Below are positions 13,503 through 28,500 of a DNA stretch of 64,000 bases, in pieces (position 1 is the stretch's first letter; every line of letters starts with the position of its first letter). The notes beneath the pieces are model-generated. The model was not told where the DNA came from. It saw only the letters and a list, made by a program, of their open reading frames with translations, and ran no database searches. The stretch is from the NCBI GenBank assembly GCA_911728455.2, contig OU452234.1, positions 4,156,501 through 4,220,500 on the forward strand, read 5' to 3'. Both the position numbers and the translations under genes were made by a program. The DNA is from Marthasterias glacialis (Eukaryota; Echinodermata; Asteroidea; Forcipulatida; Asteriidae).

Positions 13503-13535
<33 letters not shown>

Positions 13536-16500
13536 TAACAATTAGGTACTCAAGGCGCTTATTATATTATTTTTAAGACAGGTTTTTTGAAGTTTTTTTC
13601 ACGAAAAGCAAGCGAAGAGCAAACACGTTTTCAGAAAACAAACAGAGCAGGTATGGCGTTCATTTAACAAAATAATGTACTTACCATAGACCTTGCAACC
13701 TTTGTTTACAAAAGACAGTGACCTTGTACATTCCAGGGCCTTTTTGGCAGGCGAGATACCACACTGGTCATATGGTAAATTTTACATTTTGTGTCACAAT
13801 TTCCACATCAATTCAAGAGTTATGAAAATAACAGCTGGACAAGTTTTTAGATGTGCCCCCTTTCTTCATATCAAAAGACAGTGCAATCTCCACAAAATGT
13901 AACGACTTTATGAGTTTTTTCCCATTGGAGACTTTGGAACGCTAGGTGGCAGCAGACTTACCAGGTAGCTTTCCATTGTTTGAGTAGTTCTGTGCATGCG
14001 CACATCTCCGAGAACAATGGATTTACCCGGTAAAGTCTGCTGCCACCTAGTGTCCTCAAAAGTCTCCCATTGGGCTGTGTACAAATCGTGCCTGCTGGAA
14101 GTCCAGGCTCTGTGGCTCGTTGTGATGTCACAGGTCACATGGTCAATAGCAGCGGGCCTTATGTCCCACTGGGAACGAAGAGGATTAAATTGATTAACTT
14201 ACTATAGCAGCTCATTTCAAGGTACTGGGAGCAAGCAGTGGACGATGAAACCATAGCGTTCATCGACGGTATGCTACCGGAGTAAGAGATGTGTTTGGCG
14301 TACTCTCCCGCCCCGGAGTACGACACTATCTCAACACTGCCCTCAAAGTCGTGACTAAATTCCGTGACGACGGCGTTCTTAATCGTGGAGAAGTCGCATT
14401 CAGCTGTCAAGGACAAAAAAATAGGTTTCAATCAAATACACAAATAGGTTGCATGTAGGCTTTATAGGCAGTATGTCGAAGTTAAAGGGTTCGTTCGATT
14501 AGCTTGCCTGGGTCAACCCGGGTGTGGTCATCCTGGGTGAGCCCCTAACAAGGGCTTAACGGACACCAAATGCATCTTGGAACTACTTTCATTACATGCC
14601 AGAACTACTTTCATTACATGCATACGTCTGAAACTCTTCAAGGATAACAAAAAAAACGTAAAATAATTGTTCTCTTGACAAAACTGCAACGTTAAACTAT
14701 TTTGTGAGCCCATAGGTAAATACAAAAGTACATGTCTTCTGATAAAAAAAAAAAACACTTAATGCTCACAAAGTCGCTCTTTTATGGGTGGAAATGTGTG
14801 TCAAACTTCCGGAAAGTGTCCTGCTAAATAACTAAAAAATGGTGGCCATTGATGAAGTTTTCCATCGTGACCTCAAGCAACCGGGTCAGCCCCAAGTCAC
14901 CCTGCTCCACAAACAGGTTACTTGGGGCTGACCCGGATTAGCCACGACAATAACGTCAAAGCTACTCCGACGCACTGGGGTCAGACCTGGGTCGACCTGG
15001 GGAAAGCTAATCAAACGCACCCGATGAGATTATTTTGAATCTGATGATTTTTTTGGGGTCATTTTAAAGTTTATTTTAAATCTTCCTGGTGATGATAACA
15101 AGGGACCCTTAAAAGCGACTAGCACTGTGACTCGTAGGCCTGAAGATATCTGTGTAGAGAAGGCGATGAGGACATGTCCGTTTTAGATGTGGGAGGGAAA
15201 ACCCCAGACTAGGGGAAAACCCATGAAAACAGGTGGGGCTCGGTCGGCCTCAAGCTGGGGTCCACAGAGATGAAAGGCGGGGCAAGATACCACTATATCG
15301 TTTGCATAATGTGATCATTATGGGCTTAACAACATGAGCATAGAACGCAGCGTAATATCGTTGTGAGCCCGGCAGACGTACGTGGCAAGTTTGCAAACAA
15401 AGGAAACTATAACTAGTAAACTAGTAAACTAGTAAACTAGTAAACTTGCAGGTACAACCATGTATAAATCTCTTTTGGGAGGAGTGGTGGCTCTGAAAAG
15501 AGCCGGTGTGGTCTCGACGTTTCAAACAGTATACTCTGCTAGTTTTCAAGAGACGAGCAGAGTATACTGTTGGAAACGTCGCGACCACACCGGCTCTTTT
15601 CAGAGCCACCACTCATCCCAAAAGAGATTAATGCATGGTTGTACCCGCAAGTTTACTAGTTATAGTTTCCTATTATCCTTCACACCATGCAAAGCTTCAA
15701 ACATGACCTATTTGCAAGCATGTTTCAAAAAAGAACATTTACATAGGAAGTTTACATATTTCCCAGAAATTCATATTAACAATGAATGTGTGAGATTTTA
15801 AAATCGGCATACTAATGTAAAAGCATACACAAAACGAAAGATTAAGTCAATTTAGATAAAAGACCCTTCCCCTGAAATATGTAAATTGCACATCGCGCGT
15901 GTGCGCACACTAACACTATGAGGGCGCATCTCCCTTTTTGTATGGGGGTGATGATGGCGCAATACATACGCGTTTCTGCGTCTGCCTAGTGCACAACTCT
16001 ATTGCATTTGCCAACCCATATAGTGTCTGTACGCATGCGTGAATGTAATTAGCATATTTTACGGGAAGGGCTAATCATAAGATGACCGTTTGTGACCTTA
16101 GGTCATTACCGATTACGGGATCGAGTCCTCCGTTTCCGTCGGGGTCGAGTAAGTACAGACCAGATGTGGTGTAGCCGGCATTGCTGGCTGCCAGGCAGGA
16201 TGAAGGTAAGGCACTCGCTGCAGAAAAGAATTCAGGGATGTAAAAAGATATATATTAATAATAATAGTGTACATTTATAATGCGCCATGTCTGTCATAAA
16301 TTGACACTCCTGGCGCCGAATTATCAAATCTGGTGGAGATTGTTACAAATGATTTTACGAGACGAAGCAACCATAATACAACACCTTGAAAGGGATACAA
16401 GGTGAGGTGGCACATATTGCTGCCAGACCATGCCAGAAACACCGGGGCAAACCCCCTTCTCTTTACAATAAGTGTACTGGGTTCTTTTACCTGGATTACA

Positions 16501-19500
16501 CAACACATGGGCTTTACGTCCCATCCGAAGGACGCAACAATAATGGTTAAGTGTCTTGCTTAAGGACACAAGTGTCACGACCGGGACTCGAACCCACACT
16601 CTGCTGATCAGAAACACCAGAGCTTGAGTCCGTTGCTCCTAACCGCTCGGCCACATCATATCGAGTCAGACAGAGTGTGTTTTGATTAAAAGTGGTCTGG
16701 GTCCACTCTCAAAGACGTACAGAATGCATTGTTTAAAGGCCCAGCTCAACATTAGTAAACTGACTGTAAATTCTTTCCATTCTCGATTGATAAACAGCGC
16801 CATCAATCGCACAAATCAAGATATTTGTAATAAAACCAACCTCTGAAAATGTCAGCTCATTTTGTTGTTTCATTTGCGAGAAACCCATCAAAAATGCATT
16901 CAGCATTTTTGCATGCATTCCTATAGGCAGAGTTTTCGTCTCACTGAGACAAAAACAGATCTTCTTTCATTTATTATTTAACAACGATGACATTTCCGGC
17001 AGAAATATTTCAAGGTGAGTTTCCTACCATCTTTATCTTCATACCCTGTAAGGTACATAAAAATCTGTGAACATTTATGTTTTTCTTCTTACCAATGTTG
17101 AGCTGGGGCTTTAAAGACATAGAACTGGATAGATGCTGAAAGATTCTGGAAATAATTCCACTGGGGGGGGGGGGGGCGGGAAAAAATAAAAGAATCCTGG
17201 TGACAAATGGTTAATAATGCCACTAAATGATGAAATAAATGCAACCAAACCACGACTGGTAAAAAGTCTGGTCCCTTTCATGATAAAAAGAGATTTTGAA
17301 GTACTTATAGCTAGTTGTAGACAGAGAACCAGATGAAAATGGAGGCTGCTTTTAATGAACGCCAATAATTCAGATACATACCGGCCTCCAGGCACACCAG
17401 GTCTCCCAGTGTGTAGGTGGCAGAGTTTGAGCCGTCAAAACCACCAAGTTTGACTGACGTCACGGGAAGCACACTGCAGAATGAAATTGAGATCAAATGC
17501 AAGAATAATTTAGAATAAACAATCGTTCATTTTGATCGTACTGTTTTGACCATAGAAATTGAGTGAAACCACCCAGTTTGACTGACGTCACGGGAAGCAC
17601 ACTGCAGAATGAAATTGAGATCAAATGCAAGAATAATTTAGAATAAACAATCGTTCATTTTGATCGTACTGTTTTGACCATAGAAATTGAGTGAAAACAC
17701 CCAGTTTGACTGACGTCACGGGAAGCACACTGCAGAATGAAATTGAGTTCAAATGCAAGAATAATTCAGAATAAACAATCGTTCATTTTGATCGTACTGT
17801 TTTGACCATAGGAATTGAGTGAAACAGCCAAGTTTGACTGACGTCACGGGAAGGACACAGCAGAATGAAATTGAGTTCAAATGCAAGAATAATTCAGAAT
17901 AAACAATCATTCATTTTGATTGTCCTGTTTTGACCAGAGGATTTGAGTGAAACCACCCAGTTTGACTGACGTCACGGGAAGCACACTGCAGAATGAAATT
18001 GAGTTCAAATGCAAGAATAATTCAGAATAAACAATCGTTCATTTTGATTGTACTGTTTTGACCATAGGAATTGAGTGAAACAGCCAAGTTTGACTGTCGC
18101 CACGGGAAGGACACAGCAGAATGAAACTGAGATAAAAATGACAGGATAACTATGAATCAACATTAGTTCATTTTGATCTCCCTCTTTTCGACCAAAGGGT
18201 TAAAGTAAAACCACCAAGTTTGATCAATGTCACGGAAAGGACACTGTAACTCGGTGTTAAAAAGACTGGGTGTACGAGAACTTTAGAAAGAAAAATACTG
18301 CAAAACAAAGTATTAAAACAATTATTTTACTAATTTTCATAAAAAAACATTGAGTGCTTGTTGTATCTTTCTTTTAAACATGAATGCATCCAAGACAACT
18401 TCATCCAAATTGTACTCAAATAGCACTCAAGTACAGGTACCGAGTATAAGTACTACAGCACTAGTTTGACCTCTCATTTTGTTGCTCAGTTTGAGATTTT
18501 TAGTTGATTTATAATAGACCGCTCGGGCTTCGTCAACAAGCCCCACCCAATAGTTTGTGTGTGTTTACGCTGCATGTGTGACCAAGTTTGACTGAGGTCA
18601 CATGACCAAAAGGCGTGATCCAATTGGGTCAACGCGCACGGTCTGACTGACGGGCCAGAACGGTCTATTAGAGCTTTAAAAAAAAATTTTTTTTTATGGA
18701 AGTCGCCAGACACACAAGTCTATTAAGCCACTCAAGGTGTGGGCTACAAATCAACTGTTTTATCCAGGGGCTGTTGCCACCTACTCCTGGGGCTGAAACA
18801 GGGTTACCCCCTTTACAGTCCATAAGGATGTAGGCTTGGGTATCATCCATCAGAAGCCTGGCTGGTAGAGCAGAAGGCTCTACCTCCCCAACTTTTAAGG
18901 AGCAATTATGGTTAAGTGCCTTGCTCAAGGACACAAGCGTCATGACCGGGACTCGAACCCACACACCGATGACTCAGCCACCAGAGGTTGAGTCCGACGC
19001 ACTAACCACTCGACCACGACACGCCACAAGCCATTGAGAGTATGGCAAGTTTACTTTGTTACCTCAGCAAAAATGTCTGCACTGGGAAGTGTTGTCGTCG
19101 TGTTTTATTGATCTATTATTATTTTGTTTGACTGTGACCTGTTACTTACCTTTTATCATTAATGTAGCCACCGTCGTACGCTACGTTATTAATGCCCGAG
19201 TCTGCGTTGCATTTCTGGGTGTCGTCGATACAGTTGCCGAGCTGGCCGCAAAGGCAACCGCTGGAGCCGGACCCTTCAGCCCCGCCCCAGTAGTCCATCT
19301 TGTTGCCGGCGTTGTCCTCCCACCACACGTTCTGAGTGCCGCTGTCCCATATCTTGGCCTCATTGCTCTCGTAGAGGAGATACTGAAAGCAAAACGTCGA
19401 CGCGGCTACCATGGCGACCATATCAGCTGGTGAGAAAAACCCATATTACACAGGGATGAGATGTGACGAATGTGAAAATTCTTGACAAGCAGCTTGCTGG

Positions 19501-22500
19501 CCTGGGTTCCCCTCCTATTCTAGACCTGGAACCTCCCAGATATTAAAAATCAGGACAATTCATAGACGCTGTGCATCACCAGATGCATCAGGCTTTCTGG
19601 CCTGGGTTGCCCCTCCTTATTCTAGACCCGGAACCTCCCAGATATTACAAATCAGGATGGTTCAAGACTTCAAGAAGGCTCCAGGGTTTGAGAAACTCCT
19701 GAAATCAGGAAAAAAATCCTTAGAGATTCCTGATTCTAGGTTTTCCTCATCAATTTCAGCAAAAAATTCAATTCGGTCTAATTCAAGTTCAAACGCACGT
19801 TTCCCTAATTAATTCAAAACTACAGGGTTTCTTTTTTAACAACTATTGCATTCAATTTAGTTTTTCTCGGTCTAATTCAAGTTCAAACGCACGTTTCCCT
19901 AATTAATTCAAAACTATAGGGTTTCTTTTTTAACAACTATTGCATTCAATTTTGTTTATCGAGCACAAATGATTTCGTTCTACTCTCAGCTCTAGTTGCT
20001 TTTGAGGGCCCATTAGTTTACCAGAAAGATATAACAGCGACGGCAGCAAACAAGATGAAACTGATATGAACGAGTATACACAATATCCCCGCAAAACTTT
20101 GACCCTTTCCACAAGTTGGTTGGACAGCGTGTTTGGTGACACACTCAGGGTGGGAATGAGTTTACTCGCCCACCAAGGCACCTACCGATGTCGTTTGAGC
20201 TACCGTACGTCACGTCGTGGACAACAGATCCTGGGGAGGGGGAGCTGCTATTGAGTGTAACACCACCCGCCCTGTCATGGGATATCTACAAGGACAAAAA
20301 GGGTGACACATTATTTCAAAAAAGGCCAAAAAAAAAACAAAAAAACAAAAACAAAAGGGAGTCTACTTCACTGGTGAACAACGAAACGACATATGGTGGA
20401 TTCGAACCCACATCAAACACGTACATTCAAAAATATTCTAGCTATCGATTAAATCACTGAAGCAGTATATCAATCCATCCCAGATCGCCGAACTACAAAG
20501 CCGAAAACGTAAAAAGGGGAAGAGGTTGAACCTCAGTGGCATAACCAGACATTTTCACTTGGGGGTGGAGGTGCAAGCGGGGACAAAGACATAATCTGAG
20601 GGCGCTATTTAATGTATCAAACCATTCATTTGTGCCTTTTTTTCCCCATCTCATTTGGAGGGCAAGAGGGGGGCTGCAAGGGTTCTGAGCAGGGGGGAGG
20701 GGGGCTCAGGTCGCCTCTGGCCCCCCCTTCTGGCTACGCTACTGTATGAACCTGGACCACAAATCTACCACAAAATCATTCAAGCTTACTTTATTACTAA
20801 ACATTTTTCAATTTTGCCGTCTTTGAAGAGGATTTTCTATACTATTCATTGAACCTTGCAAAGTGAAATCGCGCTGAGTTTCTTAGATTTTCCTAACAAA
20901 AATGAATAACAACTGTAACTTTTTCTCAAAAAATCCTCCATAGCCACACAAGATTGGAAAGCCCCATTAATTTGGGGCAAAACCATTGACCCAGAAAAAT
21001 TCAGCTAAACTACCCCTCCTAGCACAATTCCCATATAGGTCTAACACTAAGGCTTCCTTGAATGACAAGATTATCAGGACGCCATAACGACCCATGCTTA
21101 TAGGATTAGCTTTTTGAGCTTGATAGTGTTTTTTTTTTTGTTTAATCTTGAGGTCCTCTATCCATCTGTTTAGACCACTTGAGAAGAGATCATTTTCACC
21201 CAAAAACAAACATATGGCAAGTTGTTTACACCTACGAAACAATCAACCAGCATTAATTGCAAAATATCGGCCGTTGCCTGCGGCATAGGAGTGGTACTAA
21301 ACACAGAACCATGGCTCGATTGTCGTCTCACTGACTTACGTCCATTGAGCCGAAATACGATGAATGAACAATGGTGGAAGCCTCTCGATGCCTCGTAATC
21401 CCCTTCTTGGAACAAAAGGGCAAAGGTCTATAATCGGGGAATCAGGGGTGTGAGTGGCCACAAACAAAAAAAGCTGAAAAAGCTAGCAAAAAGCTGAAAT
21501 TTAAAAAGGTCCTATAGTTTTGAACAGAGCAGGTGTACAAAAAAGCTGAAATTCAGAGTAAAAATCTAACACAAAAAACTGAAATCAGCTTAAAAGCTGA
21601 ATTCTCACACCCCTGGGAATACACAAAAATCGCCTCTCAGAGGTCACAAAATGAGAGTAAATTTGTTTTTGTCCGTGTGTGGGTGAAACGAAACGTTAAA
21701 TGGCGTATGTATGGTCTGCGCACGCTCTGTAGTTGAATGACCAGGCGAACTTCAATCCGGTGGTCAGAAATTCCATAATGGCATCTTAAGACGGCTTCCG
21801 CTTCCAGGCAGGGAAAACGTTTGCATGTATTCACGTCGTCCGGTTTCAACTGGTTAAGTATGACTGTCCGACCGTGTTCGTAAACCGTGACTTCCCCTCG
21901 CAAAGTTTGAAATTTTTAATTTACCCCCCCCAAAAAAAAAAAAAAAAAAACAAAAAAAAACACATTTAAATAATATTCACTTACAGTTACATAAGCTTCA
22001 GCATTTACAAAAGTGCTGAACTCGCAACGCGTCACAATGCCGTTACCCGTTCCTTGGGGGTAGATGAGGAAGAAACCGTCATCCGTAAAGCCTGCGGCTG
22101 CGTAGTCAGAACAACTTGTGAAAGCTGCAACAAAATGACACAGGGAAAATTGATTACTTATCACGTTGAATCGATCAGACCCAGGTTGCCACTGTCTCGA
22201 GAGACACTTGAAACTTTTTTTAGAGGTCTTCTGACTTATGGAACATACAATTCTTCCCCGGTCCCTGGCGTCTGCTGCAAAGAAATCATTTTTCTTTGTT
22301 GCCCCTCAACTATGGAACAGTCTACCAGCAACTTTACGGTCTACTGATTCTCCACGAATGTGCAAGAAAAGACTACAAAACCCACTTATTTCTGCATTAA
22401 CATTGTTACTTGAAGCATTAGTTGCTTCTTTTGTTGCTGTTTTTCTTTTACCTCATAACCGCTGTGATCTTGATGGAATAGCGGTATAGAAGTAATGATA

Positions 22501-25500
22501 ATAATAATAATTAATAATGATCATCCTAACTAGCAGCTGAGAAGCTGAATTGCAAAGGATGCGGCTACACATGTTTGAGCTGCAGGCATTCAAGGGCGCC
22601 TTCGGCAGCCAGCCACATCAACCCATATATGACCACGGAGCACAGCCTGAGATTGAAAAGTGTTTGGTTTTTCCGGAGGGAGGAAAACCGGATGGCCTGG
22701 AGAAAAAAACCCTCGTGGCACAGGAGAGAACCAACGCACAACTCAACTCACATGTGCCCCGAGCCGGGAATCGAACCGGGGACACGTTGGTGAGAGGTGA
22801 GTGCTTTACGCACACGCCACCCATGCCACCCTAAAAGAAGTGTTGTGTATGTATGTATGACCGATAACACTATCATGTAATCCCACCTGTACTTGGGCTG
22901 TCCCGTCTGTAACACTCCAATTGGGACTGCAAGTTTAGGACGATTCTATAGCTCAGAGGGAATAGTATAAACATATGGACTGGCAATGAGGGAAATAGTG
23001 CACGTCTATGCACCCCTCGGGCCTGTGAGTGACCAGGAAAGGGTCCTATTTTCCGAGGCCGAAGGCCGAGGGAAATAGGACCCTCTCCTGGTCACTCACA
23101 GGCCCGAAGGGCGCATAGACGTGCACTATTGCCCGAATAATGCCAGTCCATATGTGTTTTATAACACACCTCAGTCCAAAATGTCGATTAGAAGAGTAAA
23201 TCGTGGTTTTTTGGCCGTAGACGCCGTCGTTTTCTTGAGGGCGCTCTTTACCAGTCAATAGTTTTTGGGTTTTTGAAACTATTTCCCGCTTTGTGAACTA
23301 TTTTCCCCAAATGAAGCGCATGCGGTGCGTATGGTGCAGATTTCATGCACTAGGCTATATTAGTTCACCCCACGCGACCGTGTTTCGGCCAATCAGGATA
23401 AAGAACCAGGGAGAGGTGTGTTATAATATACAAATAATGAATGTTTATGAGTGCAATGGTAAGAATATTTCCATGAGTAGAAAGATGGAATGTTCCATTC
23501 AACGAGGCGAAAAATATTCTTACTATTGAACGAATTGAAAACATTCATTATTTGTTTTATATAACATCCAAGTAGATCTTTGTCATTTGATTGGAGGATA
23601 ACACTATAAAACCGCAATAAGAAATGATCAAGTTCTACATCACCGTAAGAAGTACACTGCTTCCAATGTCGTAGCGGAACCCTTAGCATATGAATCTAGT
23701 CTTCCTACGGCAAATTTAATTTGTTTCTTTGTATTTGTAACATCAGACGTATCAATTAATTCAGCAATTTACGTTGTCATTAAGCGGCACAAAATTATTT
23801 GAAGCTTCAGCCATTTTTAATCGAATAGTAACTTTCGTCAATGGAACAAATCGGATGGAACGAAAAATGCACGGTGAAATGGAACGAAAAATGCACGGTG
23901 AATGACGTAGCGTGTAATGGTACGCTTATTTGCTATCACGTGACCGACAATCCTCCAATCAAATGACAAGGATCTGCGTGGGTGTTAGTAAAAGACACCT
24001 ACTGGTTACTTTCGTCAATGGAACAAATCGGATGGAACGAATAATGCACGGTGAAATGGAACGAAAAATGCACGGTGAATGACGTAGCGTGTAATGGTAC
24101 GCTTATTTGCTATCACGTGACCGACCATCCTCCAATCAAATGACAAGGATCTGCGTGGGTTTTATTAAAAGACACCTACTGGTTACACTGTAATTAGACA
24201 GGCACTAACGATAAGATAGAATAATTTGCCATAAGAGCTATTCGGCGGGAAATTAAAGTTCCCATGAATTATTTTTTTTATTGGTTAAAAAAATAAAGTA
24301 TGCCTATTATAGTATATCTTTAATTTTTTCACATTTTTTACATGCGTATTCATCGTAGAAATAACGATTTCTAAAATTAGGGGGTTGCCGTGCTCCGCCC
24401 ACCCTTCCTCATTAACATAAAATCTGTGACGCAGACAGTGGAATGGCTGACCAGGGCCATGTGTGTGACAATAACATACAATGCATTGTTGACCACTCGG
24501 CACCAGAGCTGTCTTTGAAATGTTTTACCACAGTCTACGTCATGGATCATTGCGCAATCAAATGGCACACATTTTCGGGGCTCAATTAAAGTGTATCAAC
24601 GCATAACAGACACATCAAAATAGTCAATACTATGTTTTGTTAATTTCAAACCATATATCAAGCCACAAAAAGGTTTCGTGACAAAAAAACTACCAACATA
24701 AATAGTTCTGACCTTTACTGAATTCACACCACACAGCAGAAGGCGACGATGTCCCCCATGCAGTGTACACATAATAATGTCCCGCTGTTGTATAGCCGGC
24801 ATTTTTCCAAGCTACGCACCTGTTGATCGCTAGAAAAAAAAAACAGAAGAAAACATTTTTTTTTTTAATGAGTCAGTGAGACAACTTCATAGTTTTTGCT
24901 TGTACAAATCTGTACTATTGTGTGGATGTGAGGCATGGATAGCGGATAGCAGCACGGAGAAAACCCTTCAATGCCTTTGCCACCTCATGCTACCGCATCT
25001 TGTCAGGCAGTAAAACGGACGGGCGGGGTTCTGAACAGTGTCACCCTCAATCCAGTCAAAGCCAAACCACTCATCAACACCAACGAGGTGCATCGTAGGC
25101 AGTTGAACTTCTTAGGTCACATCTTGCGCATGAACCCGACAGAGCCAGCACACATATATATATATATATACGCAGTCTACACAACCAAGGAGGGAAGTAG
25201 ACGACCAGGACGCCCAAGGCACATCCTATCTACAGTATGTGCAGGGGGGAGGGGGACCATGATGGGTCCCTCGAAGCCACTATCATTGAGGAACAAGCCC
25301 AACAAAGACCTGCATGGAGAAGACTGGTAGTCGACTGCTCCGAAGCCGACCGATGATGATGATGATGATGACGACAAGTGTGACCAGAAGTCATTTATAT
25401 TACAAGTTCATTTCGCCTGCATTTTGTTTCTGTGCCGCAAGGCACCCGTCTAAATTTGAGCAGGCAGCGCGCAGACTTTATTTATTGTGCTCCACACAAT

Positions 25501-28500
25501 TGTCTTTTAAATTCGTTGAGGGATTTTTTTCGTTCGGTATCCCATTTGAAAGTTAATAACTTTGGTCATCCCTACAAAAACAGCAGTTCAACATTTGGAT
25601 TCATTTTTTTCGAGGTAAATTCGGCTTGATCACGGATCAAATATCTTTTAAAAAAAAAGCTAATTTATTTGGCAAGCAAATTTAAGTGACATTGGGACAC
25701 CACTCACTGCAATGTGAATGTTATGGCAGTTCGGCTGGTATTCAGTTTTCTAATTCTGCCAGCGATTTAATCGGAAAAGGTGGGGGTACTCACCGACTGC
25801 TCTTCCATACAGCTCAACACGCAGGGAAGGTTTGGAACCAGACCAGCTCTGCGGATTAATCTTTAGATACCGACCAAAAAGGGGTTCCTGCAGGTATTCT
25901 TCCACGGACAAGTCTCCGTCCCCTGTGTTGCCATTTAAAAGCTACAGAAATAAATGTACAAATGTCTTTATTACCTGAAGGGAAAAAGTGTTTAACTTTT
26001 ATCCAACATTTTTTTTTTCAAGAAGAAACCTGATCAACAAACCTAATGAATATATTGTAACACTTAAAATCTAAGATAGAAACTGAGGACATTTTAAGAG
26101 CTAATTTGGGTACGTAAAGTAGGCTTTATGTTGGGGGTACAACTACGCTGAGTGACATGGTCGATGGGGTTAATACTAACTAATAGACTGATCCATTAAG
26201 CTCCGCCTACTAACGTATTGACCAATCACAGCCCTGACAACGCCACTGAAAGTCTGACTAAAGTCTGACTTGTTAAAATCCCATAAGAAAAGTAAACAAA
26301 CCGCCTCCATCGTTCTGACACACAACAGCACACATAACTGTACTAACTTTTGTTTTGTTTTAATTTTCATGTATTTCTGGCGGTGCAAATCCCACAGCAG
26401 TGGTCCCTGTACAGTCATGTAACAGTGTTCCTGTCTGCATTGTTCTTTGGACTCAATGCACTGCTCAAAAGGCCACAAAACCAAATCTATACAGTTCACG
26501 AAAACCTTCTGTGTGTATATCATATGCAATACGTGTGGCCGCAACCGAACCACCACTGCCATCTCGTGGCGAGAAAGTCACACCATGTACTGTTGCTAGG
26601 CAGTTGCTAAGGTAGGCGGGGCTTAATGGATCGGTCTATAACATTCTCACGAATGTTCAACACTTCAACACTCCGTAAACACTTGTTAGTACAAGACCAC
26701 AGTCAGCATGCATCAACCTCATACCTTTTGTGTTCCACTGTAGTTATATGAGCTGTAGGTCACTCCATCCCAGCTGACGTATAAATAGTAACTCTCTGAA
26801 TACGAGTCTGACGATGCTCCTTGCAGTATGAGCTGCACAAAGCCAAACATTGAAATTAGAAAAAGTACATCACGGTTGCTCTCAACGTCATGGACCTCTG
26901 AAATAATCTGTCTACGCTGATTTACTACATTAGTTATTTAAAAAAATAACATGTACTTAAAAGGGAAAATATAGAATTGGTTAAGCTAAATAGTGCAGTG
27001 TTATTATCAATATATACACCCCCACAAAAAAAACCTGAAAATTTAGGCTCACTCCATTGTCCGAGTCAGGAGAAAATAGTGAAAAACCGTGCACACTTTT
27101 CAGCACGTAAACACTTTGATCTGGATTTTGATCGTTACAACCAAAGTTAAAATCGGGGTCTTCAAATTCTATTTTCTCAGACAGAAATATTTCTATGGAA
27201 GATTGGTACTGGTATGAACTTCATAATCAGTAAGCTTTCAGACCGATACTAATAAAAAATGTTTTGGATGAAAATCAATCCTGTATTGTACCTTCAAGCT
27301 TATTGTGTATTACTCATAGAGCTAGCTCTATGGTTGTATCCTATATTATGGGGTGTGATCCCTGGCTACACGGCAGTAACCGGTTGAATGGCTTCTGACT
27401 GGCACCCCCAAACAAAGATACTGACAAAATAGGGAGACCGCCAACATTAGTGCTGGATAGCTCAGTTGGTAGAGCGTCGAAGCGTTAAACCGGTGGTCGC
27501 AGGTTCAAATCCCGCTGCACTCAATTTTTCTTTGTTCACCCCGAAATTGATTTCAAAAATTACCCAGTCAGTTTCCCTTGTGGTTTATTGCTTGATAAGA
27601 AAATATCAAATTACTTTGGGGCAAAAATGGGGCAAAAATGGGGCAAATGTTAACTAGTAGGCGCCGGATGATGTGAATACACGCAAACCTTTCCCCTGCC
27701 TGGAAACGGAAGCCGTGTTCAGACGCCATTATGTAATTCCGGACCACCGGAGCAAAAGTCGCAGGCTCATTCAACTGCGGAGCGTGCACAGACCACACAC
27801 ACACACACACAGTCTAACGCTTCGTTTCGCCCACACAAGGACGACAAAGGTCTTGAATTTATTGCCGTTTTCTGGCCATTGAGTTGTGGCTGTTGTGTAA
27901 CTCCCGATTACAGACCTTTATCCTTTGTTCCAAGAAGAGGATTACGAGTCATCGAGAGGCTTCCACCATTGTTCATTCATTTTATTTCGGCTCAATGAAT
28001 GTAAGTCAGAGTGACTCGGCAATCGAGCCATGGTTCCGTGTTTAGTACCACTCCTATGCCGTAGATAACGGCCGATGTTTTGCAATTTACGCTGTGTGAA
28101 TTTAAAAAATTTTCGGTCGAGAAACAAAACAGAGCATCCAACTAAAGAAAATCTTTGTTCTTTTGGCACTGTCAAGTCAGGGTTTCTTTGTGCCAGCAGT
28201 ACCCTCAAAGAAAAAAAAAGATTCTGTCAATTCCGCCAAAAGAATCCCGCCAGGGGGACGGGACCAAAAAAAAATACAAGAATCCCGGAGGCAACTTTGT
28301 TAATAAGAGCATGGGGACTCGTTTTAGGAGACAGATGTTTAAATTACCTTAGAGACGAACGTGTTTGCTGTGAAGTCAATCAACAAGTACTGGTCCGTAT
28401 CAGCAGTGCCGGCTGTCCAACCTACAAAAGAGAAATTTGGAGAAGTGACAATAACAAAATGTTGTTTGTTTACAATTTGTGTAAACTTAGTTTCAGTATT

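Noticed and set aside
17560..18262. A CRISPR-like or other regular array
   Set aside because: The units are contiguous 128-bp tandem copies without spacers, in a eukaryotic intron; this is a minisatellite.
27448..27522. A functional tRNA gene
   Set aside because: The A and B boxes are good but the anticodon stem does not pair and the T stem has a mismatch. It is more likely a tRNA-derived repeat.
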